Positions 1 through 9,618 are shown, counted from the stretch's first letter. The stretch is 18,653 nucleotides of DNA from DAORDI01 sp035345895 (GCA_035345895.1 DAORDI010000091.1:1-18653); one strand, 5' to 3'. Numbers and translations are program-made. Notes: generated by a model from the letters alone, not told the origin.

Positions 1-3000
1 ACCGATTCATTCCCTGAATCGACTCAGGCATAATCAGACTGTCCGCCGAATTGAACCTTCCCAGACTCGCATCATAGTATCTCGCTTTATAATAATAAAG
101 TCCTGATTCTTTATCTTCCTCTTGGCCTGTATACTTGAACTTAGTAATATCAGGCCCGGAAGAATTCATCCGGTCTATCTCGCCATAAGGTCTGTAAAGA
201 TAATTCGCCTTGCCTCCCAGACTTCCGCCGCTGACTACATTGCCTGCACCATCTGTCACCATTGTCACCGACCCCAGATGATCCTGATGCAGAAAGAACA
301 TCCCGTTTACTGATCCCTGACCCCCGATCCCTGATCCTGACCCAGGCACATACCCAGGTTGACTGATTGAAACAGTATCCCCGTTCACTCCGGTCTGCAT
401 CAGTATCCAGGGCGGTGTTCCGTCTTTTCCGCCTTTTTTCCCCACACAGGCTGTAAATTGGAACAGGATGGATACTAGGAGGATTCCCGCTGAGAAGCGC
501 AAGAAAGGAGCTTGAAGTTCAGAACCTCTGTTCGTAATAGAGCGAACTGTGATTGGCGAATAGCGTAAACGGCGAATAGAGGGGTTCAATGTTCCGAAAA
601 CGCTTTTCCCGCTGCTCGCTATCCGCTCTTCGCTCTTCGCTATTCCCAGTATCAGAAGCACAATCCCCATCACCCCGATCCACAGTATAGCATCTCTCAG
701 CTCCCTGTTCTTAGGATGAAATATCATTATAACAGCATTCTTTACTGAATACAGTATCCTGTTCTCTCTGTATTCCTTGCAATTAACTGCAATTCCTTTG
801 CAGTCCGCAAACAGTATGTTTCCACTGAAGAATGAATCCGCCAGTCTTTTCCCGCTGCTCGCTGTCCGCTCTTCGCTATTCGCTGCCCCCACAAGCACCG
901 CATTGTCTCTCGTCATCTGACTCACCAGATCCCCTTTGGCTCCTCTCACATACAGTGTATGCTTCTCCGGTTTTCCAGGTTCTTTCACGATTTCATAACT
1001 TTCTTCCAGGAAGTAGGATGTCTGTGACACTGTTCCTGACGAGGATGTAATTTTCTTCCTCACACGTTTCCCGGAGGAATCATAGCTGTATTCTGCCTTG
1101 TCGCCTGAAACGGTATTCATCTCAGTCATTCTTCCCAATGCATCATAACGCAGAACGTCCCCGTTCCTGTCCGTCATATTTCCCGATGCATCATACGCAT
1201 AACTCATCGTGTTTCCAGGCTCGGTCACGGACTCGGTCACTGCGTGGATATGATTAGGGTCGCCATAGCTGAGTGCCGTGCTGCCTCTCTTCGTCATATT
1301 CCCACTGTCCGTATATGTGTATGTCTCTGTTCCATACTGTCCGCTCGACTTCACCAGTCTGTTCATCAGATCATATTCAAACTTCTGCGTCCTGTTCGAT
1401 ATGATGCTGTCTGTCAGTTCAGTCATGTTTCCCTTNNNNNNNNNNNNNNNNNNNNNNNNNNNNNNNNNNNNNNNNNNNNNNNNNNNNNNNNNNNNNNNNN
1501 NNNNNNNNNNNNNNNNNNNNNNNNNNNNNNNNNNNACTTCTGCGTCCTGTTCGATATGATGCTGTCTGTCAGTTCAGTCATGTTTCCCTTCTCATCATAA
1601 CTGTAATTCAGGCTCTTTTCCATATGTCCTGAAGACAGACTCGTCTGAAGCGAGGCCGGTCTTCTGTAGATTCTGTCGTAACCCACTGATGTCATTACAC
1701 CGTTCCCGGCTTTTCTCATCAGCTGAATTCCTGATCCCTGATCTGCCCTCTGCTCATAACTCACGACTGTATTCCCGTGCGATGTCCCGTCGGCTGCATC
1801 CATCGTAATCTCGGACAGCTGCCCGTCCGGACTGTACCTGTAATTCGCCTTTGTACCGTCAGGATACGTCATATTCGTCACTCTTGACAGGGAATCATAT
1901 TCATTCCGGAACACAAGTATGTATTCGTCGATTTTCTTCACTCTCTGTATGCTGTTTCCACGAATATCATAACTGTAATCAGCAGTCCCGGTCGTATCTG
2001 TCACACGGGACACCTTCCCTTTCAGTGTCTCATCATAGACATACTCTGTCTTTGTTCCGTCGCTTCCTCTCTGTGCAGTGACTCTTCCCAGTGCATCATA
2101 GTCGAAGCTCACCTTCATTCCTCTCGCATCTGTCTGTCCTGTCATCCTGCCTGCTGTGTCATACTGATAGGAAACCGTTCCTGAGTTTTTGTCCGTCTGT
2201 CCTGTCCTGTTTCCGAATATGTCGTAACTGATGGAAGTCTTTCCGTTTGCGGGATCGGAAATCTCGGTCATCCTCCCCAGTGCATCATATGCATAGTTGA
2301 CAGTTTTCCCGTCCACCGTCTTCCTCACTGTCTTCCCGTGTGCATCGGTTTCCGTTTCAGTGAACCGGATCTGCACGCCTGACGGGGAATATACAGTGGA
2401 ACTGCTGATTACATTTGACCCTGACAATGATATACTGCTGTCTGCTCTTCCGCCGTCAGGCAGACTGACAGAAACAGTTTCATTGTCCGCATTGTACGAA
2501 TAGACAGACCAGAGAGGGCTTTCACTTCCCTCCAGGAAAGAATCCGACTTTCTTGCTGTTCTTCCGGCAGAATCATACTCTGTCAGTTCCACAAATTTCA
2601 TTCCCCCGATTCCCGGACTTTCCTTTCTTATGCTCCTGCCTTTTGCATCGAAAAATTCCGCAGACTCTATCCATCCGTTTACATCGTCCCGCACCCTCTT
2701 CCTGACAACATGACCGAAAGGACTCTGTGTAAATTCATAACTCGTCTCTTCGGAAGTCTGACTGTTTCCCGGAAGAATTGTCCCGACAGGTCTTCCGTAT
2801 TCGTCATACAGTTTCTGAGTCACTGCACCGTTCGGGTCGGTCATCTGCACCTCTGTCCCGTTTTCTTCATTGCAGACAGTCCGGCTGACGTGCCCCAGCG
2901 GATTTTTCGATTCAGAAAGACAGTTCCCTGCAGACTGCCCGTAGATATGGGATACTGTATATCCCAGTACATCTGTGATGAGGGAAGGCTGTCCTTTAGA

Positions 3001-6000
3001 ATCGTAAGAAGTTGAAACTGTTCTTGGAGAAGAAGAAGGAAAAAGAGTCACGGAAACTGGTCTTCTCATTGAATCATAGGTGAAACTTTTTTCTTCCTGA
3101 ACTGCACCGTTGATTTTCTTTACGGAAGTTTCCGGAAGTCCTTCAATATATGTATCAAATGTCCAGTCATTGATATATGCTGCGGAAGTTTCCTCAGTAT
3201 GTCCGTCAGAGGATATGACTGTTCCAGTCGGATTCCCGTACGCATCATAGCTGACTGAAGAATTCACTGTCCTGAACAGACTCCCGTTTCTGAATTTCTG
3301 TTCTGTTCTGGAGGAAGGAACAGTGAACCTGGTTCCTGCACCGGTAAGTCCTGTGACATACTGGACTGACATATCTGAAGAAATCTGTCCTGCGCTGTTG
3401 AATTCAGTATGCCGTTCAGTCTTTCCTGCCAGATCCCTGCTGCTCTGAAAATTCAGGGTCTCCGTTCTTGTTCCTTCCGGAAAGCTGGAAACAGTCACCT
3501 TGCGCCAGCCCAGATCAGCCCTTTCTTCAGGAAGCCCGGTCAGTATTCTTGCATCCTGGTAGTCAAATGCATCATAGTCAGAAGACCCGTCTCCGTAATT
3601 TGTAATGATTTTTACGGCAAGAGTGCTGTTGGACGGATTCGGAAGAATCTGACCGTTTCCTGAACCGGCAAGATATGTTCCCGGCATATCCTTTGTCTCG
3701 CCGTATTCAACCGTTTCCGATCTTCTGTATCCGTCGCTTGTACCGATGAGCAGATTTCCTTTTTTCTGAGGAGTAAAACTTGTGACGGAAAGAGTGCTTC
3801 CTTCCGGTACAATCAGTGAATCGAGTATGAATTTCAGAAAACTGAACAGATCCGCCCTGTCCATTGCCCGGATTGCCTTCTGCGTCGCAATATATGAATT
3901 TATGGCAGCACCGGCTATAATGAAAGGGTTCATAGTGAGAATACTCAAATATCCGCTTGCTGTGACAAGACCGGCTGCATTTGCAGCTTCTCTTGAAAGT
4001 CTTTCACTTTTCATCTCCATTCTTTTTGCCTTGAAACTGACTGCAGTTCCGTAAATGGGAGTGTTCTGAAGAAGACTGTCCTTGTCCGCCTTCAGTGAAA
4101 TCAGGTCGGCCCGTCCATCCCTGTTCACGTCCATTGCATAAAGAAATGAAGAGGCAGACTTCCTCAGGACAGGATTATCCTCGAACCCCATGCTGACCCT
4201 GCTGTAAAGAAAGACCTGAATTTCAGTCCCGTCAAAATTAATCAGGTCAGGATGACCGTCACCGTTCACGTCTGCAAAACTTTTCGACAGGTTCACGTAT
4301 CCTGCACTGAAAGGATCATCAACGGCTCTTTTCACTGAAGCAGGCTTATTATATACCTTCTTTACAAAATCATATCCTGTAAAATAAAATACATCGTATG
4401 TCGCATCTCTGACAGCAATGATGTCCGGCTTTCCGTCTCCGTTCAGATCACTGATGAACCTGTTACGGGGATCTCCGAAATCAGGAACTGCACCGTAGGC
4501 AAGCGCTGAGCCGTTTACAATGCCTGTATAGTCTGAATTGAATTTCTTCACAGTGCAGAAGCTCTGAGTCAGGTAGACCAGTTCCGGCTTGCCGTCTCCG
4601 TCCATATCCAGGAACATGGGAGGCTGCTGAGCCGTGCCTTCAGCAATGAAGACTCCCTTGATGTCGGACACGATTTCCGGACTGAAGGTTCTGCCTTTCG
4701 AAATGAAAATCCCTATTTTATCCGCATCTATGACTCTCACATAGTCAGTCTTTCCGTCTCCGTTGATGTCGACAAAGCCTCCCTTCCATCCGGTATCCGG
4801 AACATCGGTAAAGTAAAGAGGCGCAGGAAGCGGGACTTTTACTGATTGACCTCCGGATGTGGAGGCAGTTACAGGAGCACTGAAGCCCGTTCCGTTCCCG
4901 TACATGATCTGCAGAGAATCGGAATTGGAATAGGCAAAATCAACTCTTCCGTCCCCGTCCGCATCTCCGAAACTCATTGTATTGAATCCCCTGTAGGCAA
5001 GTCCTCCGAACTGCGGAGAGACAGTCTCCTCAGTCATTGTGCCGTCCAGATTCCTGATTGCAGTAATTGTAAGATTATTCTGCTTTTCGCCGCCGACTAT
5101 TCGAAGAAGTTCCGGTTTTCCGTCTCCCTCTATGTCGCCGGACTGCAGAGTATGGTTGGGAGAGGGGAGACCGAACCAGCAGACCGCCTGCCATCTCTGT
5201 TTGTAAGTAGTGCACTTTGCTGCGTTCTGAGCTTTCGTAGAGGCACACGCAGGATATGATGCTCCGGGCGCACAGCTGACTCCTGCCTGCTGGCAGGCCA
5301 GTTCTCCGCTGACGCACTGAGTCTTGTCCTGAAACGGAATCTGGGAAAAGGCGTAGGTATTGTTTATGCGGTAGTCTCTCTGCTGCTCCATATCCAGTGT
5401 CCTGTCGGCATTGTAGCTGAATTCAATGTCTCTGAAGACTGCTTCCCCGTTCCCTGTATTCTCCTTTCTGCCGATCTTTTTCAGTCTCTCCTTCCCGAAC
5501 TCCCCTGTTTCATAAGTGAACGTATATTCACGGTATCTGCCTCCGCCCTCTGCTTTTATGGAGGAAATCAGCGATCTGTCTCTTTCTGCATTTCCGTAAG
5601 TGAACAGGGTCGAATACAGGGAAGAGTCTGCATAAGTGAAAGTGACAGTTCTGTCTGCATAGACAATTGAACTGATCCTCACATCGTCTTCATCCAGTCT
5701 GCTTCTGTCGGAATAGGACACTTTCCACGAATTCCCGGAACTGTCCCGAAACTCAGTCAGAAACCATGACTTCACACTGCTTCCGAAATAAGACACTTCA
5801 TTGAACAGATAAAGATTTCCTGCGCTGTCCTTCGCAGACCATGAATTCGTATTTACATTGTATTCGTAAATGAAATGAGCATCAGGATCATTTCTGTAAT
5901 AAAAACCGTTCGGACTTGTTCCGGTTCTGACGAGTTTCCCGGAGACAGAACTGATGAAAGCATCATCTGCAGTGTATTTCATCCCGGCAGGCGATCTTGT

Positions 6001-6276
6001 AATCCTGCCGATTCCTGACAGATTCCATCCTGCACCGAAATCTCCGTCTCCTGCTGCAGAACTGTATGATGCGCCCAGCTCCGGATCGACACCCTTTGTC
6101 CCTGGAAAAACTTCAATCGGAAAAGAAAATACCGCATTGCCTGATGCATCTGCCGAAACTTTCGGAAGAGGCTGAGGAAGTCCTCCGTCAAGCACCCCGA
6201 CCCCGAAATTCAGTGAAAGAACGGAGACGGTGAGAACTGCCAGTATGGAAAACGCTTTTCTGATTGATTTTTTCAT
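1..6276 (-). CDS. SpvB/FG-GAP/RHS-repeat giant exported protein (RHS1), 3' end beyond window, interrupted by assembly gap
   Basis: The protein starts with a signal peptide (MKKSIRKAFSILAVLTVSVL) after a GGAG ribosome site at 6287-6290. An SpvB/TcB-like N-terminal region follows, with the motif GAGWNLSGI. A six-Cys cassette lies at about residues 320-370, then seven FG-GAP/VCBS calcium-binding repeats (DADGDGRVD, DINGDGKTD, DMDGDGKPE) at about 380-725. Next come a hydrophobic stretch near 770-810 and a long array of YD repeats. Two predicted membrane helices lie near 1810-1827 and 1877-1897, and the RHS core (HQDHLGSVTMV, YYYKARYYD, GRFNSAD) near 1950-2025. The frame appears to stop at 1423, but only because of the N gap. 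Removing 155 bp (100 N plus one 55-bp duplicate) gives an open frame to position 1, at least 2040 residues. I translated 1-1435 by hand and it matches RHS2 collinearly. Such proteins in other bacteria form a hollow shell carrying a C-terminal toxin; here the tip lies outside the window. Export and toxin role are inferred. Confidence 0.9.
311..345 (-). repeat. Degenerate heptad repeats in frame in the RHS1 linker
   Basis: On the plus strand the units run TGATCCC, TGACCCC, CGATCCC, TGATCCT with a period of seven. In RHS1 they encode the Gly/Ser-rich linker PGSGSGIGGQGS just before the HQDHLGS core motif. RHS2 has a related but different set of units at the same place (10881-10915). Confidence 0.7.
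508..649. repeat. Inverted arrays of heptad repeats inside RHS1 between the two predicted membrane helices
   Basis: On the minus strand, 649-605 reads GAATAGC GAAGAGC, GAAGAGC, GGATAGC, GAGCAGC. After a short spacer the same kind of unit appears in the opposite orientation (plus strand GGCGAATAGCG near 555-575), followed by units of the GAAGTTCAG type near 508-535. The array is translated in frame (IAKSEERIASSGK and onward). It lies between the hydrophobic segments GVMGIVLLILGI and GILLVSILF. Confidence 0.75.
845..888 (-). repeat. Heptad repeat array in frame inside RHS1
   Basis: The minus strand reads GAATAGC, GAAGAGC, GGACAGC, GAGCAGC, encoding NSEERTASSGK. The paralogue RHS2 has a different heptad family at the same position (11284-11311, GIGDQGLGIS). 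The flanking residues are alike in both (QMTRDNAVLVG and QMTREDAVLVG). Confidence 0.78.
1381..1590. repeat. Identical 55-bp copies flanking the gap (1381-1435 and 1536-1590), assembly artefact
   Basis: The 55 bases before the gap and the 55 after it are the same, beginning acttctgcgt and ending catgtttccctt. Both encode the same YD-repeat peptide (GNMTELTDSIISNRTQK). RHS2 has that peptide once at the matching place (GNITAVEDKIIEGRTQR), followed directly by FEYD as in RHS1. The duplicate is therefore best read as an unmerged k-mer overlap. Confidence 0.93.
1436..1535. other. Assembly gap of exactly 100 N
   Basis: A run of 100 N lies inside RHS1. The size is a conventional placeholder, not a measured distance. 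The bases on either side are identical over 55 bp (see the flanking repeat), which indicates that two contig ends overlap and that no sequence is missing. Confidence 0.98.
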
Positions 6277-6301
6277 TTTATTTTTTCTCCTTTTGTTCCT
6301 G

Positions 6302-6577
6302 TCAGAGAGGAATCTCTGTCCTGCCCGATTTCATCTCATTCAGGCTTTTTCTGCAGGCAGTATACGCTATGATGAACGGGGTCAGATCAGGATACGGAGT
6401 GCATGTATAGCAGTTTCCTGAATATCTTGCTGCAAAACTGGAATAGGAACCTGCGTCCTTCAGTATCTTGCTGCATCTGTCCGCCCGGGCCTGAACTTCC
6501 GACTGACTGACTGTCCCGCCGCATCCGGCTGAAAGAAAGCCTGCAAGAACTGTTATGTAAAATAATGTTTTTTTCAT
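6302..6577 (-). CDS. Small Cys-rich lipoprotein directly upstream of RHS1
   Basis: The product has 91 residues: a lipoprotein signal peptide (MKKTLFYITVLAGFLSAGC, lipidation Cys at 19), then a short Cys-containing body ending YTACRKSLNEMKSGR. The ATG at 6577 is preceded by GAGGAGA at 6583-6589. The frame stays open to 6691, but that extension would bury the signal peptide, so the inner start is chosen. The stop lies 25 bp before the RHS1 start, so the two are probably co-transcribed. A similar gene holds the same place before RHS2 (16834-16619). Both have a short lipoprotein leader and end with YT-x-C followed by Ser-rich, SG-containing residues, though overall similarity is weak. No function is recognised. 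A partner or assembly role for the RHS protein is a guess from position. Confidence 0.8.
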   Translation of the reverse strand: MKKTLFYITVLAGFLSAGCGGTVSQSEVQARADRCSKILKDAGSYSSFAARYSGNCYTCTPYPDLTPFIIAYTACRKSLNEMKSGRTEIPL

Positions 6578-6601
6578 GATTATCTCCTCAGATTTAGTAA
6601 T

Positions 6602-6668
6602 CACCTTACGCAGGTGGGGCGTTATATAGGGGAGCCTACCGGCGGTTTTAAGGGCTTCGCCCTTAAAA
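6602..6668. repeat. Intergenic palindromes between the second PilZ gene and the lipoprotein
   Basis: A perfect 10-bp stem (TTTTAAGGGC, 6646-6655, with GCCCTTAAAA, 6659-6668) closes on a 3-nt loop. A smaller hairpin (CACCT/AGGTG) lies at 6602-6616. In the direction of the genes the large stem is not followed by a T-run, so it does not look like a standard terminator. It could be a small dispersed palindrome or an mRNA-stabilising structure. Confidence 0.5.
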
Positions 6669-6687
6669 ATCCCATTTTTTTCTCTCC

Positions 6688-7389
6688 TCATGCAAGACTC
6701 CTTTCCAGTCTGCTTTCAGTTTCACTGTCAGTGTCACGGAACGCGAATCCTGCACCGTTTTCATCTGTCCGCACAACCCCTGCATTCAGTTCAAAAGATT
6801 CATTTCCCAGCCTGAACCTTGCAAGAATCTCTGAATTCAGATGAAGAGGAAAATCATTCCAGTCCGTATAAAAGCCGGATACGGAAAAATCCCTGGTCTT
6901 CCTTGTCCATTTTTCACTGCCGCAGAGTATCTCGACTTCTGCTTCCACCGGAATTCTATTTTCTCCCCGGAATCCCCTGGGATACAGTTTCATGTAAGGA
7001 GCGGATATGTCTCTTCTGAGAAAATAGACTGACACTGTAATCACTGCAGCAGTTTCAAGAATGGAATAGACATTTCTAGATGCATGAAATTTATATAAGG
7101 CATATATATTGAACATAAGAAGCGAGAAGCAGTATGCAAGAAAACTGTACCAGCCCCATTTCTTCACTGAAAGAAGTCCGATCCCAGGCAGCACCGGAGC
7201 AAAGACAAGGACTGTCTGAAGTCCGTTGATGAACCTGAAAACCTGGGCGAAGTCCCTGACCGGGATATGATAAAAGGTGCATAGACTCCAGATGTTTATG
7301 ACAGGATAAAGGAAGCACATGATGCCTGCAAAAAGAATGCCGGGAGGTCTTTTAATTCTTTTTCTCCGTTCGCCGATGAATGAAATCAT
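6688..7389 (-). CDS. Membrane-anchored PilZ-domain protein (second copy)
   Basis: The protein has 233 residues. Hydrophobic segments suggest about four membrane helices in the first 125 residues (PGILFAGIMCFLYPVINIWSL; VFAPVLPGIGLL; FLAYCFSLLMFNIYALY; ILETAAVITVSVYFLRR). A cytoplasmic PilZ domain follows from about 135, with the c-di-GMP-binding signature RGENR (RxxxR) and DFSVSGF (DxSxxG). Both motif halves are present, so nucleotide binding is plausible. The start overlaps the stop of the upstream TPR-like gene as ATGA, a sign of translational coupling. The protein is a clear paralogue of the one at 8897-8193: same length, same topology, shared FNIYALxxF-x2-RNV-x-S-x-LE segment. It may relay c-di-GMP to an envelope process, perhaps export or display of the RHS proteins; that link is inferred only from position. 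Confidence 0.85.
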   Translation of the reverse strand: MISFIGERRKRIKRPPGILFAGIMCFLYPVINIWSLCTFYHIPVRDFAQVFRFINGLQTVLVFAPVLPGIGLLSVKKWGWYSFLAYCFSLLMFNIYALYKFHASRNVYSILETAAVITVSVYFLRRDISAPYMKLYPRGFRGENRIPVEAEVEILCGSEKWTRKTRDFSVSGFYTDWNDFPLHLNSEILARFRLGNESFELNAGVVRTDENGAGFAFRDTDSETESRLERSLA

Positions 7390-8177
7390 TTTTTTTCCTG
7401 CCTTGCCAGTATGATGAGTAAGCTGATGTTTGTCGCAAGTAGGGAAAGAACGAGTGCAGAAAGCACAAGAAACCAGGCAAAAAGAAATGTGTCTTCCTTC
7501 TCTGTTCTTCTTTCCGGCTGCACTGCTGAATCCGCAGCCCTTCTGTCGTATGCTTTTTCGGAGATGCTGACTGCATTTCCTGCTCCATAGTGTCCGGCAG
7601 TGTTTCTGACCGACAGATCCGAAAGACTCCTTCCTCTCAGTTCATTGTATCTCTGATACACTGTCGGATGATTGGGCCACTTCTGGTATGCAAGTTCATA
7701 ATACTCGAAAGCAGATTTTTTCTTTCCGGACTCATAAAGACTGTTCGCTCTCCCTATCCAGATTTCTGTCTGGTAAAGTTCAAGACTGGCACTGCCTGTC
7801 TCTGTTCCTGCCGATGCATCGAGAAGCTTCTGAGCGGCGTCAAACCTGTTTTCAAGAATCAGTGTCTTTATTTCAGGATATTTTATGCCGTAATTCTGAG
7901 ATTGGGAAAAGACTGGGGCAGAGAAAAGAAGGATGACACAGAGGAGAAAAGGGAATACGGATCGAGGGTCATTGAAGAAAGAGCTTGAAGTTCGGGGCTT
8001 GGGGTTCAGGGTTTTGAAACACGAGTTCAGAGCCTGGTGTTCGGAGTTCAGGGAACTGCAGGGAATAGGGATAAATAAATCCATGAAAATATTTTTCATC
8101 TTCCTAATATACTTTATCATTACAGAATCCCCTTCCGAACCCCAAGCCCTGATCCCCGAACTCCAATTATTTTTCAT
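7386..8177 (-). CDS. Exported TPR-like protein with a C-terminal membrane helix; start uncertain
   Basis: The credible body begins with a signal-like segment (FPFLLCVILLFSAPVFSQ). Two TPR-like helical hairpins follow (ILENRFDAAQKLLDAS; SLYESGKKKSAFEYYELAYQ, then KWPNHPTVYQRYNELRG). A C-terminal membrane helix (LFAWFLVLSALVLSLLATNI) ends in a short basic tail. The protein probably faces the periplasm. The first 65 or so residues come from the intergenic heptad repeat and are compositionally odd. The ATG at 8177 has a GGGAGG site ten bases upstream and lies 15 bp after the PilZ stop. Other in-frame ATGs are at 8120, 8099 and 8084; none lies close to the signal segment. Either the native start was displaced by repeat DNA or translation begins inside the repeat. 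The stop overlaps the next PilZ start, so the PilZ-TPR-PilZ set looks like one operon. Confidence 0.7.
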   Translation of the reverse strand: MKNNWSSGIRAWGSEGDSVMIKYIRKMKNIFMDLFIPIPCSSLNSEHQALNSCFKTLNPKPRTSSSFFNDPRSVFPFLLCVILLFSAPVFSQSQNYGIKYPEIKTLILENRFDAAQKLLDASAGTETGSASLELYQTEIWIGRANSLYESGKKKSAFEYYELAYQKWPNHPTVYQRYNELRGRSLSDLSVRNTAGHYGAGNAVSISEKAYDRRAADSAVQPERRTEKEDTFLFAWFLVLSALVLSLLATNISLLIILARQEKK

Positions 8178-8192
8178 TACAAAACATCCTCC
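7935..8192. repeat. Heptad repeat element in inverted arrangement between PilZ and TPR-like genes
   Basis: The plus strand has GAGTTCA/GGGCTTG-type units at about 7983-8060. Units of the opposite orientation (CCGAACC CCAAGCC, CTGATCC) lie at about 8131-8165. The whole can fold into a long imperfect hairpin. The outer edge (about 8110-8192) is nearly identical to 17045-17115, including the shared stretch AACTCCAATTATTTTTCATT. On the minus strand the edge carries a ribosome-site-like GGGAGG and an ATG. The element runs into the 5' part of the TPR-like frame. Confidence 0.8.
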
Positions 8193-8897
8193 CTATTCCC
8201 TATTCATTTCCTTCCGAATTGCCGTTCTGACCTCAGAGGAAATCCCTCTGAATGCAAATCCGACTGTGCTTCCGTCTTTCCTGACTGCTCCTGCACGGAC
8301 AGAAAAGAGACCTTCTGAAAGCTGAATCCTCACATTGGTCTCTGAATTGATTTCCAGCGGACAGTTTTCCCATTTGACAGAAAATCCTTTCCGGGAAAGA
8401 TCCTCTGTCAAAAGACGGACACTCATCCCACCTCCAACGATTTCTACTTCCACCGGAATTTCTTTTCTAGAGGCTCGTCTGAATCCTCCTTCTCTGCGAA
8501 TAAATCCGAAACCAATGTTCTTTCTTAAAAGATACAGGCAGACTGCTGTCACAAGAATTACTTCTAAAAGGGAAAATACATTTCTTCTCACTGGGAAATG
8601 AATCAGTGCATAGATATTGAATCCTGTCAGAAGCAGAGCATTCAGAAGAAATACAATGTATCCCCAGATTGACCGCAGAAGAATTCCTGTTCCGGATAAG
8701 AGAGGCAGTGCAAGCAGAAATTTCTGCATCCAATTGAGTCTCGACAGAAGCATTTCCGGATTTTTCAGAGGAATTCCGTAATACGAAGTCAGATGATAAA
8801 TATTTATAAAAGGATACAGAATGCATAGAATCCCCACAAACAGTATCGCTCTGGGAATTCTTTCTCTTCTTCTTCTTTCAAATATGGGTAGTTTCAT
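8193..8897 (-). CDS. Membrane-anchored PilZ-domain protein (first copy)
   Basis: The protein has 234 residues, with a basic start (MKLPIFERRRRERIPR) and then hydrophobic segments that fit four membrane helices up to about residue 125. The C-terminal PilZ domain has FRRASR (RxxxR) and DLSRKGF (DxSxxG), followed by a beta-rich stretch ending VGFAFRGIS. These residues bind c-di-GMP in the family. The ATG at 8897 has GGAG a few bases upstream. It heads the PilZ-TPR-PilZ set and follows about 150 bp of repeat-bearing spacer after the lipoprotein gene at 9618-9049. The paralogue at 7389-6688 shares its length and plan. The domain assignment is firm; the process it controls is unknown. Confidence 0.86.
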   Translation of the reverse strand: MKLPIFERRRRERIPRAILFVGILCILYPFINIYHLTSYYGIPLKNPEMLLSRLNWMQKFLLALPLLSGTGILLRSIWGYIVFLLNALLLTGFNIYALIHFPVRRNVFSLLEVILVTAVCLYLLRKNIGFGFIRREGGFRRASRKEIPVEVEIVGGGMSVRLLTEDLSRKGFSVKWENCPLEINSETNVRIQLSEGLFSVRAGAVRKDGSTVGFAFRGISSEVRTAIRKEMNRE

Positions 8898-8924
8898 GAT
8901 ATTTTCTCCTTTTTTGGTATGCGG

Positions 8925-9035
8925 AAAGCGGGGTTTTGAAGAAAGGGATCAGAGTTCAGGGCTTGGGGTTCGGAGTTCAGGGAACTGCAGAAAAAAGCAG
9001 ACGCTTCGCTGTTCGTTGAACTCCAGTTCGTTTTT
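8925..9035. repeat. Heptad repeats in the spacer upstream of the first PilZ gene
   Basis: The 151-bp spacer (8898-9048) holds plus-strand units GAGTTCA GGGCTTG, GGGTTCG, GAGTTCA and GGGAACT at about 8951-8985, a short run of CGCTGTTCG type near 9007, then opposite-orientation GAACTCCAGTTCG near 9018-9030. This is the same repeat family as in the other spacers. Confidence 0.78.
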
Positions 9036-9048
9036 ATCATAAAAATCC

Positions 9049-9618
9049 TCACTCCATTACCGCATAAATATCTGTCGGATTGAAATTGGGATCTCCTGTT
9101 TCCAGATAAAGTAGATACCGCCCAGATTTAAAAAAAGAGATAACTACCTTTTTTGTTGAAACAGACTGAATTGATAAATAACCTGTCATATCTTGCATTG
9201 GAAAAACGTCTTGAACTGTATTTATATTGTCACAGTAGTAACTGTAAAAATAATTTTGAAAATAAAACTTATTTCTAATAATCCTTACCCCTGATGGAGA
9301 TTCAATGGCAGCTGTTTCAGACGTCAAATTCAGTGTGCTAATACTATCTGAATTAATAAGTAAAACAGATGTTCCTTTAGAAAAAAGAATACTATGAGTG
9401 TCTACCTTTGGAAAATTTACGCCCGTTTCCGGACAGAGATAATTCCTCTCCTGATTTGACCATTTTGAAAAGAATAAAATCAGATTTCCCTTGCTAAGAC
9501 TACTTACTATATATCTTGAATTTTTTGAAAAGCTTTCAAAATAACAATTAGACATAAAAAATGAGATTAGTAAGCCGGTGAATAAACATCTGGCGCATAT
9601 ATTGATTTTTCTTCGCAA
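9049..9618 (-). CDS. AT-rich predicted lipoprotein of unknown function downstream of the RHS2 tip
   Basis: The product has 189 residues. Translation most likely begins at a TTG (9618), because AAGGAGATC sits about eight bases upstream and the frame opens straight into a signal sequence (LFTGLLISFFMSNC, Cys 25 as lipidation site). The mature part is rich in Ser, Asn, Phe and Tyr, looks beta-rich and matches no family I recognise. It overlaps the preceding small gene by about 50 bp, so the two are coupled. Base composition is visibly AT-richer than in the RHS body, like the RHS2 tip itself, suggesting that tip and downstream genes arrived together. Its place after a candidate toxin tip makes it the best immunity candidate for RHS2. 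That role is inferred. Confidence 0.72.
   Translation of the reverse strand: MRRKINICARCLFTGLLISFFMSNCYFESFSKNSRYIVSSLSKGNLILFFSKWSNQERNYLCPETGVNFPKVDTHSILFSKGTSVLLINSDSISTLNLTSETAAIESPSGVRIIRNKFYFQNYFYSYYCDNINTVQDVFPMQDMTGYLSIQSVSTKKVVISFFKSGRYLLYLETGDPNFNPTDIYAVME

Noticed and set aside
1423..1435. Stop codon giving RHS1 a 1617-residue end
   Set aside because: It lies in a frame that exists only because of the 100-N gap and the duplicated 55 bp. After collapse the correct frame reads through to position 1.
4846..5259. Open frame of 137 codons on the plus strand
   Set aside because: It is antisense to the FG-GAP region of RHS1, which is clearly coding. It has no recognisable domain or convincing ribosome site.
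6646..6668. Intrinsic terminator
   Set aside because: The stem is perfect, but in the direction of transcription it is followed by CCGCC and not by a T-run. It also lies inside an apparent operon.
6578..6691. Longer start for the lipoprotein upstream of RHS1
   Set aside because: The extension would put 38 residues, partly from the palindromes, before a perfect lipoprotein signal peptide. The inner ATG has a strong ribosome site.
7590..8325. Plus-strand open frames opposite the TPR-like and first PilZ genes
   Set aside because: They are shadows of the minus-strand genes and the repeat element; the products show no coherent features.
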